A stretch of DNA of 64,000 nt from Carposina sasakii (lineage: Eukaryota; Arthropoda; Insecta; Lepidoptera; Carposinidae), in NCBI GenBank assembly GCA_014607495.2, contig CP053175.1:7378001-7442000 (forward strand), in the 5' to 3' direction. Below are positions 10,521-20,363 of the stretch, piece after piece. The notes below the pieces were generated by a model, which was given only the letters and a program-made list of their open reading frames with translations, searched no databases and was not told the origin of the DNA. Each line of letters begins with the position of its first letter. The first letter of the stretch is position 1. Both the position numbers and the translations under genes were made by a program.

Positions 10521-11975
10521 AATATTATTATGAATTTCAAATGCTGTTTGAAATTCGAAATCACTTAATCATCGATTCAAAATCGAATCGCATTTTACTT
10601 AACATATCCCTTATCTATATATTCATATATACAGCCCTTATATCCACTTGTGCTTATATCAAATTGTGCTGCAAATTATACAGCTCTAAGTGTAGAACTA
10701 GCTGCCTAACAGCTGTGTAATAGCTGCACAATAACTGACTTAGAGCGTAATTAGATACCATTATACAGATACTGTTCTTAAATTTTACTTGTTTTATTCA
10801 TATATACAGGCTCAGGCTTGTGAACGTTTGAATAAAAGTATAAAATTATGTTCATTGTTTGAATCCTTCCATACTTATTTTCTAGACTTTATTTATTCAT
10901 CGATCATCTGTCATGCGGCGGCCATAATATTTTCATTTGTAAAGTGAATAAATATTATTTACTGTGTGGTACCTAAGTACGTATCATTTGTTTTTTGATC
11001 GTTATTTTCCTTGCGGCTGCTATTTTTTTGTGAATATGTATTTTTAGGTTACAGTTTAATGGCGTCTCAGTTATACAGCTGTTGCTCTACTAGTACTCGT
11101 TTATGAAGCTTCTTGCTGAACAAGACGCATTTCAAGAATGAACAACAGCCTAAAGAGTAACATTGGCTGAACATTAGAATTTAATTACTATAGTGACCGC
11201 ATAAAAGAATACGCTTAGTGTATATTACAGTTCAAAAATGGTTATTAATATTTCCATGGTTCAATATCCATTTTTTACTCTTGCAAAACAAATTCACAAC
11301 TAACACAATAAATAACTAACTAGGCAAAACTGACATTTGGGTACACCAGATTTACCTAGGCGTGAAACTATTCGATAAGCTGCATTATAATCTTTCGAAA
11401 CTGTATCAACGTTATAATGATTTGCTGATTCACTGAGGGCTGTACTATAAGGAAAATTTACGATTATAGAGTTAGCTTTAGAGTAAGATAAGTTTTTACT
11501 CTAATGCAGCTGACAGAATTTTACTATACTATTGTACAGGAATTTGCTTTATACGGGATTCCTAGATAACCATTGAACAGCTATTATCAAGCCTTATATG
11601 ATACTGTACCACAGAGTAATTATACAACAATAACCAGAAGATAGTAATAATAAATGTTCTTGTACAGAATTAGGCTACACAAAAATAGAGTTCTAGAGCA
11701 CTACTCAGTCGACATACAGCTAGATTCTTATAACCTGTCTTTTTGCGTTTTTCTACACCATACACTGTATTTCAGAAATTTTCTGTGCTATTTAACAGCC
11801 AAAAGTAATCATTTAGGCTTTACACAGCCTTAAACCAGATGTACTGTATAAAACGATATAATTTTGCCTTACTATAGCTTTAAACGCTTTTGTACATCGT
11901 TTATAAAACCTCTAGCTGTTAATTTCCTGATTAGTAGATTTTTCTTCAGCCTAAATATTTACTGGGAGATTGATT
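10520..11975. other. No gene seen
   Basis: About 1.4 kb of AT-rich sequence. Only short open frames without splice signals, and no match to the repeat families of this window. It may be old unique intergenic DNA. Confidence 0.45.
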
Positions 11976-11977
11976 AT

Positions 11978-12078
11978 TGACCTGATAAAATGCCCAAGTT
12001 CCTTAGTCGACTCTTACGACATGCAAGGAAGGAGATGCAGATGATGTATTCTAGCGAAGACCCGCATCAGCTCAGGTT
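11978..12078 (-). repeat. Repeat B, truncated copy
   Basis: 'cccaagttccttagtcgact' and 'ggaaggagatgcagatgatg' are family B on the minus strand, ending at the 'cccgcatcagctcagg' terminus. Confidence 0.7.
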
Positions 12079-12339
12079 AGATAAACCTACAAATATATCA
12101 TAAATACTTTTCTTTTACAAAAAAATCCTAACTATTAACCATTATTCTATAAAGACAAGGAACTAATTAACATGTATATATTATAAGGTATATAGAAAAT
12201 TGTATGTTATCTCGCGATCGTCTCGGATCATAATAATACTCCAGAGGTAGAGCATTATATACGCATTGCGTACGACAGGAGAAGGGGTCGAGCCGAATTG
12301 TACAAAATTTCTTTTAATACAGTATGTTTTATAAATATA

Positions 12340-12632
12340 AGTGGGGAATTAAATTGCCCATAAAATGTCCATAAAATTTTGGATTCAGAATCACCATGTT
12401 TTTTATTTAAAATTATGAAGCCACTTCGAAATTACTCGAGAATATTTATTGATATTTAATATCTAAAAAAATAAACTTCTGATATTCCTTATTGTAATAG
12501 TGACCTCACATAGTTTCACGGACTAATGTCTTTCTTTATCAACTTCGTTTTTTTATCAAATTTTTGGGATTGTGGGTCATTAACATAGCATTTTGCTTAC
12601 ACCACTCTTCCGGAACACTGTATTTAACAGTG
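12340..12632. mobile_element. Probable decayed MITE family S copy
   Basis: 'ttggattcagaatcaccatg', 'aataaacttctgat' and 'taacatagcattttgcttac' recall the centre and right arm of family S. The ends are badly decayed, so the limits are approximate. Confidence 0.4.
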
Positions 12633-12639
12633 ATTATAA

Positions 12640-13180
12640 AAATAAATGTTAAAATATAAAAATAAAGGAAAATACACTTATTTCTCTGAGAAAACCAATT
12701 TTTATTGATAGGTTCCACCGATTCTAAGTTTTAAAAATAAAAGAAGTAGAGATCCGTGATCCCTGCCTACTCCTCCGGGAGAGGCGAGATTTTATGTACT
12801 TACCTATGTATGTAAAAATAAGATAAAATTTGCATCTAACTATTTTTTGATAAAATTATGGTAACATTTTCAGATGTTCGACTCCACCCCACCAACAGTT
12901 CTATCTCATTACACTATTGTAATAAACCGGGCCGCGTTTTACAGGCGCGCTCGTAATTTAGACCGTAAGCTATTGCAATAGAGATTAAATTCGAAGGCGC
13001 GCCTCAATTCAAAGTGTAAATAATTTGTATCCTTTAATATTCGGGAATTGGGCCTCATTGGGGAGGCCTATCTTTTTACTATCGACTAGCTGTTACACCG
13101 AATTATCTGTTTTCTCTTCTTTCTGCCCCTTTTCCCATTCTACTTGGAGTCAGCGTAATTAGTACACACATACATAACTA
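12640..13180. other. No gene seen
   Basis: A few GC-richer blocks (12930-13010) but no exon-like segment and no recognised repeat. Confidence 0.4.
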
Positions 13181-13184
13181 TATA

Positions 13185-13798
13185 CAGGGTGTGTGTGACA
13201 GCCAGGCAAATACTGAACAAGTAACATGGTTTCGAGTTATACGACAGTGTTATTACTCTTAGGATATGCACTTTTAATTTGATTATCCGCAATCTTTGCT
13301 CTCCGCGCCAATTGTATCGGACGATCCTGTGACTAATTTAATGGGCTTATTTGTTATTGCCGTTTTATGGATCACTTGTGACTGTGATTAGGGTTGATCA
13401 GTTATTTGAACATTTTTAAGGGCACTTTTTTTTAAATCATCTTTTGCTTAAAATTTTATTTTTACGTCACTATCTAAGGCCTAATTAAACGATCAAAACT
13501 ATATTTTTTTTCCTAAAAATATAAAAAAAACTTTTTTATTTTATTTTCCTACGAAATTTACCCTGTTGTTAATAATTTCTCTTTACTTGCTTGGCTTGCT
13601 GGAAGAGATCTCTGGTAGAGATAAGCTTGCCATTGTACATGCATCTCTTCTTTAATGTTGAATGCCATATTTCATTTTGTGTAGGTACGAGTATGTGCAA
13701 TAAAGAATAAGAAAACGAAAATTTTTCAGTGTTTTCCGCCTCAGAATCATGGTCTGATTTTATGTATCAATATTTGCCTGGCTGTCACAAACATCCTG
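13185..13798 (+). mobile_element. TIR element family F, copy 1
   Basis: Left end 'cagggtgtgtgtgacagcca' and right end 'tggctgtcacaaacatcctg' are inverted copies, flanked by TA. The interior is A/T-rich and non-coding. The right part contains a probable LINE tail at 13570-13715. Related copies lie at 3.0, 41.9 and 56.1-58.2 kb. Confidence 0.75.
13570..13715 (+). mobile_element. Probable LINE 3' tail inside element F
   Basis: 'gctggaagagatctctggta', 'gagataagcttgccattgta' and 'gtgcaataaagaataagaaa' look like the 3' untranslated end of a widespread lepidopteran non-LTR retrotransposon, ending in a polyadenylation-signal-like stretch. The family is recalled from general knowledge. Boundaries are approximate. 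Confidence 0.5.
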
Positions 13799-13935
13799 TA
13801 TACATTCATGTCGTGGCCAAATCATCTTAATGATCATTTAATGAAATAGTCGGTTAGGTTAGGTAAGTATTGAGCAATTCATTATCATGATATGGTCAAG
13901 GGCTTTTTGACCATTTCATGATAAATATGAACACT

Positions 13936-14799
13936 ATGCCTAGCGTTCGTGGACTATGAGAAGGCCTTTGATTCGATCGAGACATGGGCAATGTTGCGGT
14001 CTCTCCAGCGGTGCCATATTGACCATCGATATATCGAAGTGCTGAAGTGTTTATACAGCAATGCCACCATGTCGGTACGAGTACAGGAGCGGAGCACTGA
14101 GCCGATTTCTTTGCAGAGGGGAGTGAGACAAGGAGATGTTATTTCTCCGAAGCTCTTCACCAATGCAGTGGAAGACGCCTTTAAGCTTCTCGAATGGAAA
14201 GGACTCGGCATCAATATCAATGGCGAATACATCACTCACCTTCGGTTCGCAGACGACATCGTGGTCATGGCAGAATCGCTGAAGGATCTAAGCACAATGC
14301 TCGATGGCCTCAATCGAGTCTCCCAACAGGTGGGCCTGAAGATGAACATGGACAAGACGAAGATCATGTCGAACGTCCATGTGCCGCCCACTCCTGTACT
14401 GGTTGGGAGCTCGATGCTTGAAGTTGTTGACGAGTATGTTTACCTGGGACAGACGGTCAAACTAGGTAAGTCCAACTTTGAGAAGGAGGTAACTCGGCGA
14501 ATCCAACTCGGCTGGGCAGCGTTCGGGAAACTACGAAGCTTATTTGTGTCCAAGATACCCCAGTCCTTAAAGACGAATGAATCTGATGGCCGATGGAGTC
14601 GGAAAGTTCTAGAGTGGATACCACGTATCGGCAAGCGCAGCGTGGGAAGGCCACCCGCGAGGTGGACGGATGACCTGGTCAAGGTTGCGGGCGTCGGTTG
14701 GATGCAGGCTGCTTCCGACCGGTCGGAGTGGAGGTTGTTGGGGGAGGCCTATGTCCAACAGTGGACTTCTCAGGGCTGTAAATGATGATGATGATGATG
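13936..14799 (+). mobile_element. 5'-truncated RTE-type LINE with 9-bp TSD
   Basis: The insertion is bounded by 'atgaacact' at 13927-13935 and again at 14800-14808, a direct target-site duplication. It ends in a (TGA)n tail (about 14782-14799), typical of RTE LINEs. The 5' part of the element (endonuclease and start of reverse transcriptase) is missing, as expected for aborted target-primed reverse transcription. It sits inside element K and is therefore younger than K. Confidence 0.85.
13940..14785 (+). pseudogene. RTE reverse transcriptase remnant
   Basis: An open frame of about 280 codons with no true start; it continues upstream of 13949 to the truncation point. It begins in the palm domain at the 'AFVDYEKAFDS' block (first catalytic Asp), then 'RQGDVISP' near 14125 and the 'FADD' active site near 14247-14258. 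It continues through the thumb ('YVYLGQTVKLG') to the C-terminal 'GRPPARWTDDL' and 'EAYVQQW' blocks. Between the 'SKIPQSLKT' region (about 14570) and 'DGRWSRKVLEW' (about 14590), roughly 80 residues that RTE proteins normally have (recalled family knowledge) are absent, so an in-frame internal deletion is inferred. It cannot encode a working polymerase because the endonuclease and fingers are missing. The frame is otherwise undamaged, suggesting modest age. In life such a protein copies its own RNA at a nicked chromosomal target. Confidence 0.85.
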
Positions 14800-14831
14800 A
14801 TGAACACTTCACCGATATGGCCACGACATAC

Positions 14832-14975
14832 GCACGTTTAAGACGTGCGCCTTTCAGACGGGAGGCGTGGCGAATCCAATTCCAGTCACGGGCTCATACC
14901 ACTGAATTCATTTCATTAAAAAAATTACACTTAGATAATACCCGAGGAGTATTTGCGTCAGTCAGGCAGCCGGCC
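14832..14975 (+). repeat. SINE L head fragment
   Basis: 'agacgtgcgcctttcagacg', 'ccagtcacgggctcatacca' and 'cagccggccgtaaa' match the SINE L head and second body type in plus orientation. The A-box end was lost next to element K. Confidence 0.5.
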
Positions 14976-15009
14976 GTAAATGTTAGCCAGAACTGCAGCG
15001 TGAAGGAGA

Positions 15010-15170
15010 TACTACAGTCACTTCACTAGAATACATCAGCTGCATCTCCTTCCATGCATGTCGTAAGAGTCGACTAAGGAACTCAGCCTTTCACACGGGA
15101 AATGACCTAGCAACTTGTCTTGTCACTGATCTTTTGCAACTAACTTCGCTTGACGCGGCTGTCGACTAAT
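15010..15170 (+). repeat. Interspersed repeat B copy
   Basis: 'ctagaatacatcagctgcat' and 'cgtaagagtcgactaaggaa' are family B. It fades out after 'tttgcaactaacttcgc'. Confidence 0.7.
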
Positions 15171-15600
15171 AGAAGACAATAGCAACAATGAGACTAAACA
15201 AACAGGGTAGAAATAGAGACAGTGAAAAACTTAAAAGTAGTTAATTAATATAAAAAGTATGTATGAAGTGCAACATAAAACATTCTAGAAGAACCGTTCA
15301 CCCTATCAGGAACCTACCAGTTACATCACGCGTAACAGGGTAGGAGTTGCCTACCATGAAAAACAACGCCGATTTTCAAAAGGGACCTAGAAGTGGACGT
15401 CGATTAAACAAATTAATAAATAAATACCTACATTACATAATTATATTGTACAGTACACAAAAATTATTCATATGGATAATATCAATACAATAATTTACAT
15501 AGCAATTTAAAATTACATGTTTTGCATAAGTAATATATAGGTAGTTAATAATAATATATAACGGAAAAACTTCCAACCCAAATCACCATAATACACTAGG
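15170..15600. other. No gene seen
   Basis: AT-rich sequence without splice-flanked frames or recognised repeats. Confidence 0.4.
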
Positions 15601-16035
15601 GAGGGAGCCGTGAGCAGCAAGACTAAGGAACTCAGGCCCGTTCTCTCAGACAGAAAAACATTAGTTCATTCATCAAGCTGTGGGATTTCCTTCGGCCATA
15701 GAGGAATAAGATGTCATAGAGTGCTAATGTCATACTAACTGTTTCGATGCACCATTAGACTTTTCGGTGCCTCACAATTCCAGTCCTTGACACTTAGATT
15801 CTATTAGTGTAATGTATAGTAATGTACTACATTACTAATGTATTGTAACGTATAGTAATCCAATCTAAGTGTCAAGGACTGGAATTGTGAGGCACCTAAA
15901 AGTCTAATGGTGCATCGAACCTGTTAGTATGACATTAGAACTCTATGTCTACATCTTATTCCTCTATGCTTCGGCTGATCCTGCAGTTCGAGCTACCTCA
16001 TTTTCGGGAACATGGCTGTGTGTTTGTAAGATTTG
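15600..16035 (+). repeat. Repeat B copy split by element H
   Basis: 'agactaaggaactcaggccc' and 'gctgtgggatttccttcggc' precede 15697. 'tgatcctgcagttcgagcta' and 'ttcgggaacatggctgtg' follow 15975. Joined, they read as ordinary family B, so H inserted later. Confidence 0.75.
15697..15968. mobile_element. Fold-back MITE family H, complete copy
   Basis: A 272-bp near-complete palindrome. Left arm begins 'catagaggaataagatgtca'; the right arm is its reverse complement with a few changes and small indels over about 125 bp. The short AT-rich centre is near 15800-15850. 'cttcggc' flanks it at 15690-15696 and 15969-15975 (7-bp duplication). No coding capacity. Confidence 0.85.
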
Positions 16036-16628
16036 CGATTCGGTGTATAGCACAGCCAATCCGAACGGATTAATTAGCAGAAGGTGATACTTGCACCGAC
16101 ATCTTCGGGTTCCGGCTTATTTGATAAAGCCTGGTGATTTGTTCCAGGGTCACCGTTGGCTGGAATTTCTGGAATTCGCTGATAAGATTCCAGATTGGTG
16201 GTAATATTGGTGAAATTTAATCACAAATGTTACAAAAGCTGTAAATCTTATAAATGCAAAAGTAACTCGCTCTAAAAGTTTTTGCCTTGAACAATTTTTT
16301 TTACAGATTTGAATTTTAACCAATTTGAATTATCTTTTATTGCAAAGAACGAGGCATAGTGCGTTAGGTAGAGATCCGTGAAAGAGGCATGGTTTTATGT
16401 ATATGTATTGTACTACTACTACACAACTTGTGAGGGGGCATTGCACCCGTGCGAAACCGGGACAGGTTATTATGTAGCCCATAACCTTCCTTTATAAATG
16501 GGCTATCCAATACTGAAAGAACTATTGAAATCGGAATAGCAGTTCCTAAGATTAGCGCGTTCAAACAAACAAACTCTTCATCTTTATAATATTAATATAT
16601 AGTATTATAGATGTATGTAAAAACTATA
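16035..16628. other. No gene seen
   Basis: Mixed composition. 'gcacccgtgcgaaaccggg' near 16444 looks like a piece of repeat D in reverse. No exon-like segment. Confidence 0.4.
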
Positions 16629-17008
16629 CAAGGTGTTTTTTCGTTACACCCTTAAGGAAGGGTACGTACTGTATACATCAAATAAAGTAAGTTTATGCCA
16701 AAAAAAATTATGGGAAAAGATGTAATTTTAAAAAAAATTTATAATCACTTGATCGGGCGAAATGTATAGTGTCCAGTGTTTATGCTAGTTTTTTCATAGA
16801 CAGATATAAATTATTTTTCGTGAAAAAATCTTGCAACACGCGTCAATGTGCATTTATGCAGAAAAACGCAGTCTATTTACTCAACTTTGGACCCTAATAT
16901 TTTTACAAAACCAGACACTTCCCAGGTATGCTTCCATGGAAAAAAATGATCTTGATGATGAGGAGATTCCGTAGTTTTCGGGAACGTTGACGACCAAAAA
17001 TCACCCTG
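16629..17008 (+). mobile_element. MITE family E, copy 2
   Basis: Runs from 'caaggtgttttttcgttaca' to 'gacgaccaaaaatcaccctg', flanked by TA, and is collinear with the copy at 25.6-26.0 kb. Confidence 0.75.
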
Positions 17009-17282
17009 TATAACGAAGTCCTTCTTTCTGTATATTACCGTATGTCCTTCTAGATTATAATAATGTTATAACCACTGGCTACTTGATAACGATGGGTGAT
17101 GCAGTACAGGCGAGTACTGAAGCTATTTGACAACTGATTGACAAAGTAGTTGTATTTATTTTATTTTATTTGTAGACATACAGCGTACACAATATAATGT
17201 ATAGTAATTTATAATTGTTTCATCTATATATAAATAAAATTGTTTTGTGCGTCAACGTTCAAAATTAGTTGGTTAAACTAAA

Positions 17283-17577
17283 TGTTAAGAACGCCCTCTG
17301 GCATCTACCACACGAACAAGTAGCTGTTAACGAAGCCCAACCAATAGAAAAGATGACCACCGATGGCCGCAAGGAGGCGCTGCTACAATCTATAAAGGCG
17401 ACCGCTCGGACATCGGACCCTCACTATTTTTGATATTTTTACATACATTTTATCTCAAGAATTGTATCGCATTATTGTACATTCTATATATATAAATAAA
17501 CCTACTAGTTCCAAAATTAATAAATTACTCATTGAAGTCTACCTGAATAAACCCTGGAAAAGTTAGAATCACCAACA
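17283..17577 (+). repeat. 5' LTR of BEL element
   Basis: 295 bp, starting 'tgttaagaacgccc' and ending 'gaatcaccaaca' (TG...CA ends). I compared it line by line with 23193-23487 and found no difference. It includes 'tataaaggcg' (about 17391) as a possible promoter TATA box and 'aataaa' motifs further along. Confidence 0.95.
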
Positions 17578-17578
17578 T

Positions 17579-17596
17579 TGGACCTTCGAGACGGAT
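17579..17596 (+). promoter_or_regulatory. Probable tRNA primer-binding site
   Basis: The sequence right after the 5' LTR, one base in, begins 'tggaccttcgagacgg'. A leading TGG pairs with the CCA end of a tRNA, the normal minus-strand primer. Which tRNA is used was not determined. Confidence 0.65.
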
Positions 17597-17801
17597 CTTC
17601 AACTACGTGGAATCAGCACTACGAGTAAAGGGTCTGAACAATATCGTTCCAAATTCCAACCTTTCCTGGTAGATTTTGTGCTAAAACCGTATTTTTGTTC
17701 ATAGTAACCGTGATCGTGACCGTTTGGTGCGGTGCGCATTATTCATCGCCAGAACGACAGCAGTCCTTTCACGTGAGTACCTTTTTTTGCAAATCATCAT
17801 A

Positions 17802-20363
17802 ATGAGCTTAGAATCATCTAGTGAAACTCGTAGTCGTAGCAAATCGCCGCTACCGACGGCGACCGCGGATTTGGGTAATTCTTTAATACTTAATAAAAAA
17901 CGCGCTACGATCAAGGGTAGGTTGACATTGTTCTCTAAGTATGTGGCTTCTTTTATAGGTGCTAATTTAACCGAAAGACAAATTACTGATTTAAAATTGC
18001 GTCACAAAACTAGTGTTACCCTCTTGCATGAATTTAATTCTATTCAAAGTGCTATTGAGGAGTCATCATCCGAATCTGATACTTCTCAGCAATTACAAGA
18101 ACGCGATTTCTTTGAAAATGCTTACTATGCAGTGATGACCGATGTAGAACTATTACTAAAAAACACTACAGAGGTTACTTCTAGTGCTAGATCTAAGGGC
18201 AATGATTCGAGTTCATTAATGAAATTACCTACAATTACACTACCTACATTCGATGGTTCATATAGTGATTGGTTAGAGTTTAGAGACATTTATCTTTCCA
18301 TGATTCATAATTCTCAGCAGCTAGACGATATACAAAAGTTTTATTATCTACGGTCTGCGTTGTCAGGAACCGCATTAGACGTTATAAAGTCACTTCAATT
18401 AACAGCTAACAATTATAAAACTGCATGGAACTTGCTCGATTCTAGATTTAATAACAGTCAATTATTAGTGCACAATCACTTAAAATCATTATTTAATATG
18501 ACACCAGTGAATAAAGAATCGGCGTCAAATATTAGAAAGTTAATTGATACAGTGTTAAAAAATTTACGTTCCTTAAAATCACTAAATGAGCCAACAGATT
18601 CGTGGGATACTATTATTATCTATATGATTATTTCTAAATTAGATTCTAGCACCGAAAGAGACTGGGAACAGTTTAAAATGTCAGCTCATAGTTCCACTAA
18701 GGATAATATAAAGTTAACCGATTTAATTCAATTTCTTAGAGACAAGGCTGACATGTTGGAAATGGTTAAAGCAAATAGCACATCCGTTTCTAGCCATAAA
18801 TATTCGCATGATAATAAGAAGTCGCAATTCAAGGCGCATAGTTTAGTTGTACAGACGCATAGCAACAGCGGAAAGAATTATAAACGTACCCGCATGTGCG
18901 TAATGTGCAACGCAGATCATTCGCTTTATGCCTGCAGTAAGTTTTTAGATCTACCTCCAATAAGTAAATTAAAATTTGTAGATAGCAAAAAACTCTGTAG
19001 GAATTGTTTACGCGTAGGACATTCCGTAGAAAGTTGTTACTTCGGCCCGTGTAAACAATGCAATAAGAAACACAATAGTCTTTTGCATAGTGAGTGCAGT
19101 AGGGACAGCGCATTATTGCCTGGTGTAGCCCTCGAACCCCAGACATCATCTGATTCTACTGTTACCGGCATGCATATTGTTTCACAACCACAATCTGTCA
19201 TCGAAAGCAGTGCTAGCCTAGTTAATAATACACGCGCTTTAAAACCTGTTTTATTATCTACAGCTTTAGTGGAAATTCTAGACAGTCAAAATAAGTACCG
19301 AAAGGCTAAAGCGCTGCTAGACAATGGCAGTCAACACTGCATAATAACATCATCATTATGTAATAAACTAAACGCCTCACTTATACAGTCCACAATTAAA
19401 ATCGCAGGAGTAGGCAACTCAGTCACACAGTCAACACAGTCATGCAAAATTAAACTTCGATCATTAGATAATCAATATACCACACACATGACATGCATTG
19501 TTTTGCCGAACATAACCGCAACCTTACCTGCCGTAGGTATAAATACGAGTTTAATAAATATACCTCAGAACATTCAACTCGCTGATCCATCATTTTGTAC
19601 ACCCTCAGACATTGACTTACTGATAGGGGCTGATTGTTTTTGGGAGTTGTTACTCGACGGCAGAATAAGATTACCTACCGGACCCTATTTACATAACACA
19701 CGGTTAGGATGGATAGTGTCAGGACCAATTAACATTGATAACTTGCGCATCAATCGGGTTAATTGTAATTTAGTCCAAACGCTACCGGTAGATGAACAGT
19801 TAAAAAAGTTTTGGGAACTGGAAGAAATTCCTCAGAAAACCCACTATTTTAGTGCCGAAGAAATTATTTGTGAAAATTTATTTAGCGAAACTACTATACG
19901 AAATAAAAATGGTCGTTTTTCCGTACGTATTCCACTTAAAGAATCAGCTGATGTCTTAGGTGATAGCTATAATATCGCAAAAAATAGATTCTTATCTCTA
20001 GAGCGTAAGTTGGAGCGAAACGCACAATACAAACAATTATATAATGAGTTTATGCAGGAATACTTAGACCTGGGGCACATGAAGCGCGTCGATGATTATA
20101 AATTACCTTGTTATTTCCTACCTCACCATGGAGTTTTCCGTGAGCATAGTGTTACTACGAAGCTCCGTGTAGTTTTTAATGCGAGTCAAAAAACATCGAC
20201 GGATATATCCCTTAATGATATTCAAATGCCCGGGCCTGCCCTTCAGAATGATTTGTTTGGTATTTTGTTGCGTTTTCGTCAATATAGATATGTATGTTGC
20301 GCAGATATAGAGAAAATGTTTCGTCAAATAGAAATTCAAGACGACTTAAGAATTTACAATTGA
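17802..20363 (+). CDS. BEL gag-protease-RT (N-terminal part of gag-pol)
   Basis: First part of the polyprotein, 853 codons from the ATG at 17802. An in-frame upstream ATG-like start at 17724 would add 26 residues; I prefer 17802 because the acidic-polar gag sequence begins there. Residues about 145-290 are the DUF1759-type gag domain ('LPTFDGSYSDWLEFRD'). Cysteine-rich zinc knuckles lie at about 363-430 ('CVMCNADH', 'CRNCLRVGHS', 'CKQCNKKHN'). An aspartic protease region (DUF1758-like) has 'ALLDNGSQH' near residue 505 and 'LLIGADCFW' downstream. Most relatives have DSG or DTG at this site (recalled), so DNG is worth noting. Reverse transcriptase starts near residue 705, with 'LRVVFNAS' near 786 and the first catalytic block 'CCADIEKMFRQI' near 832-843. 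The frame then ends at 20361-20363 in mid-domain. The remaining RT continues in another frame from about 20345. Whether this is a mutation, a sequencing error or recoding is unresolved. Confidence 0.9.
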   Translation: MSLESSSETRSRSKSPLPTATADLGNSLILNKKRATIKGRLTLFSKYVASFIGANLTERQITDLKLRHKTSVTLLHEFNSIQSAIEESSSESDTSQQLQERDFFENAYYAVMTDVELLLKNTTEVTSSARSKGNDSSSLMKLPTITLPTFDGSYSDWLEFRDIYLSMIHNSQQLDDIQKFYYLRSALSGTALDVIKSLQLTANNYKTAWNLLDSRFNNSQLLVHNHLKSLFNMTPVNKESASNIRKLIDTVLKNLRSLKSLNEPTDSWDTIIIYMIISKLDSSTERDWEQFKMSAHSSTKDNIKLTDLIQFLRDKADMLEMVKANSTSVSSHKYSHDNKKSQFKAHSLVVQTHSNSGKNYKRTRMCVMCNADHSLYACSKFLDLPPISKLKFVDSKKLCRNCLRVGHSVESCYFGPCKQCNKKHNSLLHSECSRDSALLPGVALEPQTSSDSTVTGMHIVSQPQSVIESSASLVNNTRALKPVLLSTALVEILDSQNKYRKAKALLDNGSQHCIITSSLCNKLNASLIQSTIKIAGVGNSVTQSTQSCKIKLRSLDNQYTTHMTCIVLPNITATLPAVGINTSLINIPQNIQLADPSFCTPSDIDLLIGADCFWELLLDGRIRLPTGPYLHNTRLGWIVSGPINIDNLRINRVNCNLVQTLPVDEQLKKFWELEEIPQKTHYFSAEEIICENLFSETTIRNKNGRFSVRIPLKESADVLGDSYNIAKNRFLSLERKLERNAQYKQLYNEFMQEYLDLGHMKRVDDYKLPCYFLPHHGVFREHSVTTKLRVVFNASQKTSTDISLNDIQMPGPALQNDLFGILLRFRQYRYVCCADIEKMFRQIEIQDDLRIYN

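Larger units (their letters stand above)
13809..14828. mobile_element. TIR element K, copy 1, carrying an RTE insertion
   Basis: Left end 'tgtcgtggccaaatcatctt' and right end 'cgatatggccacgaca' match the terminal inverted repeats of the 837-bp copy at 47.8-48.6 kb. Only about 125 bp of K remain on the left and 20 bp on the right. The rest is the RTE insertion 13936-14799. The left part contains 'ggttaggttagg'. Confidence 0.7.

Noticed and set aside
13954..14824. Several antisense and shifted frames over the RTE element
   Set aside because: All are shadows of the reverse transcriptase frame on the plus strand.
17724..17801. Upstream ATG as the gag start
   Set aside because: The added 26 residues are hydrophobic and unlike gag; the ATG at 17802 starts the polar gag sequence. 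Not excluded.
20294..20344. ATG at 20294 as a real start of a separate pol protein
   Set aside because: Between 20294 and about 20345 the frame overlaps conserved RT sequence of the other frame; pol resemblance starts only after that.
20294..20363. Programmed -1 frameshift site
   Set aside because: No slippery heptamer in correct phase and no obvious downstream pseudoknot were seen; kept only as an alternative.
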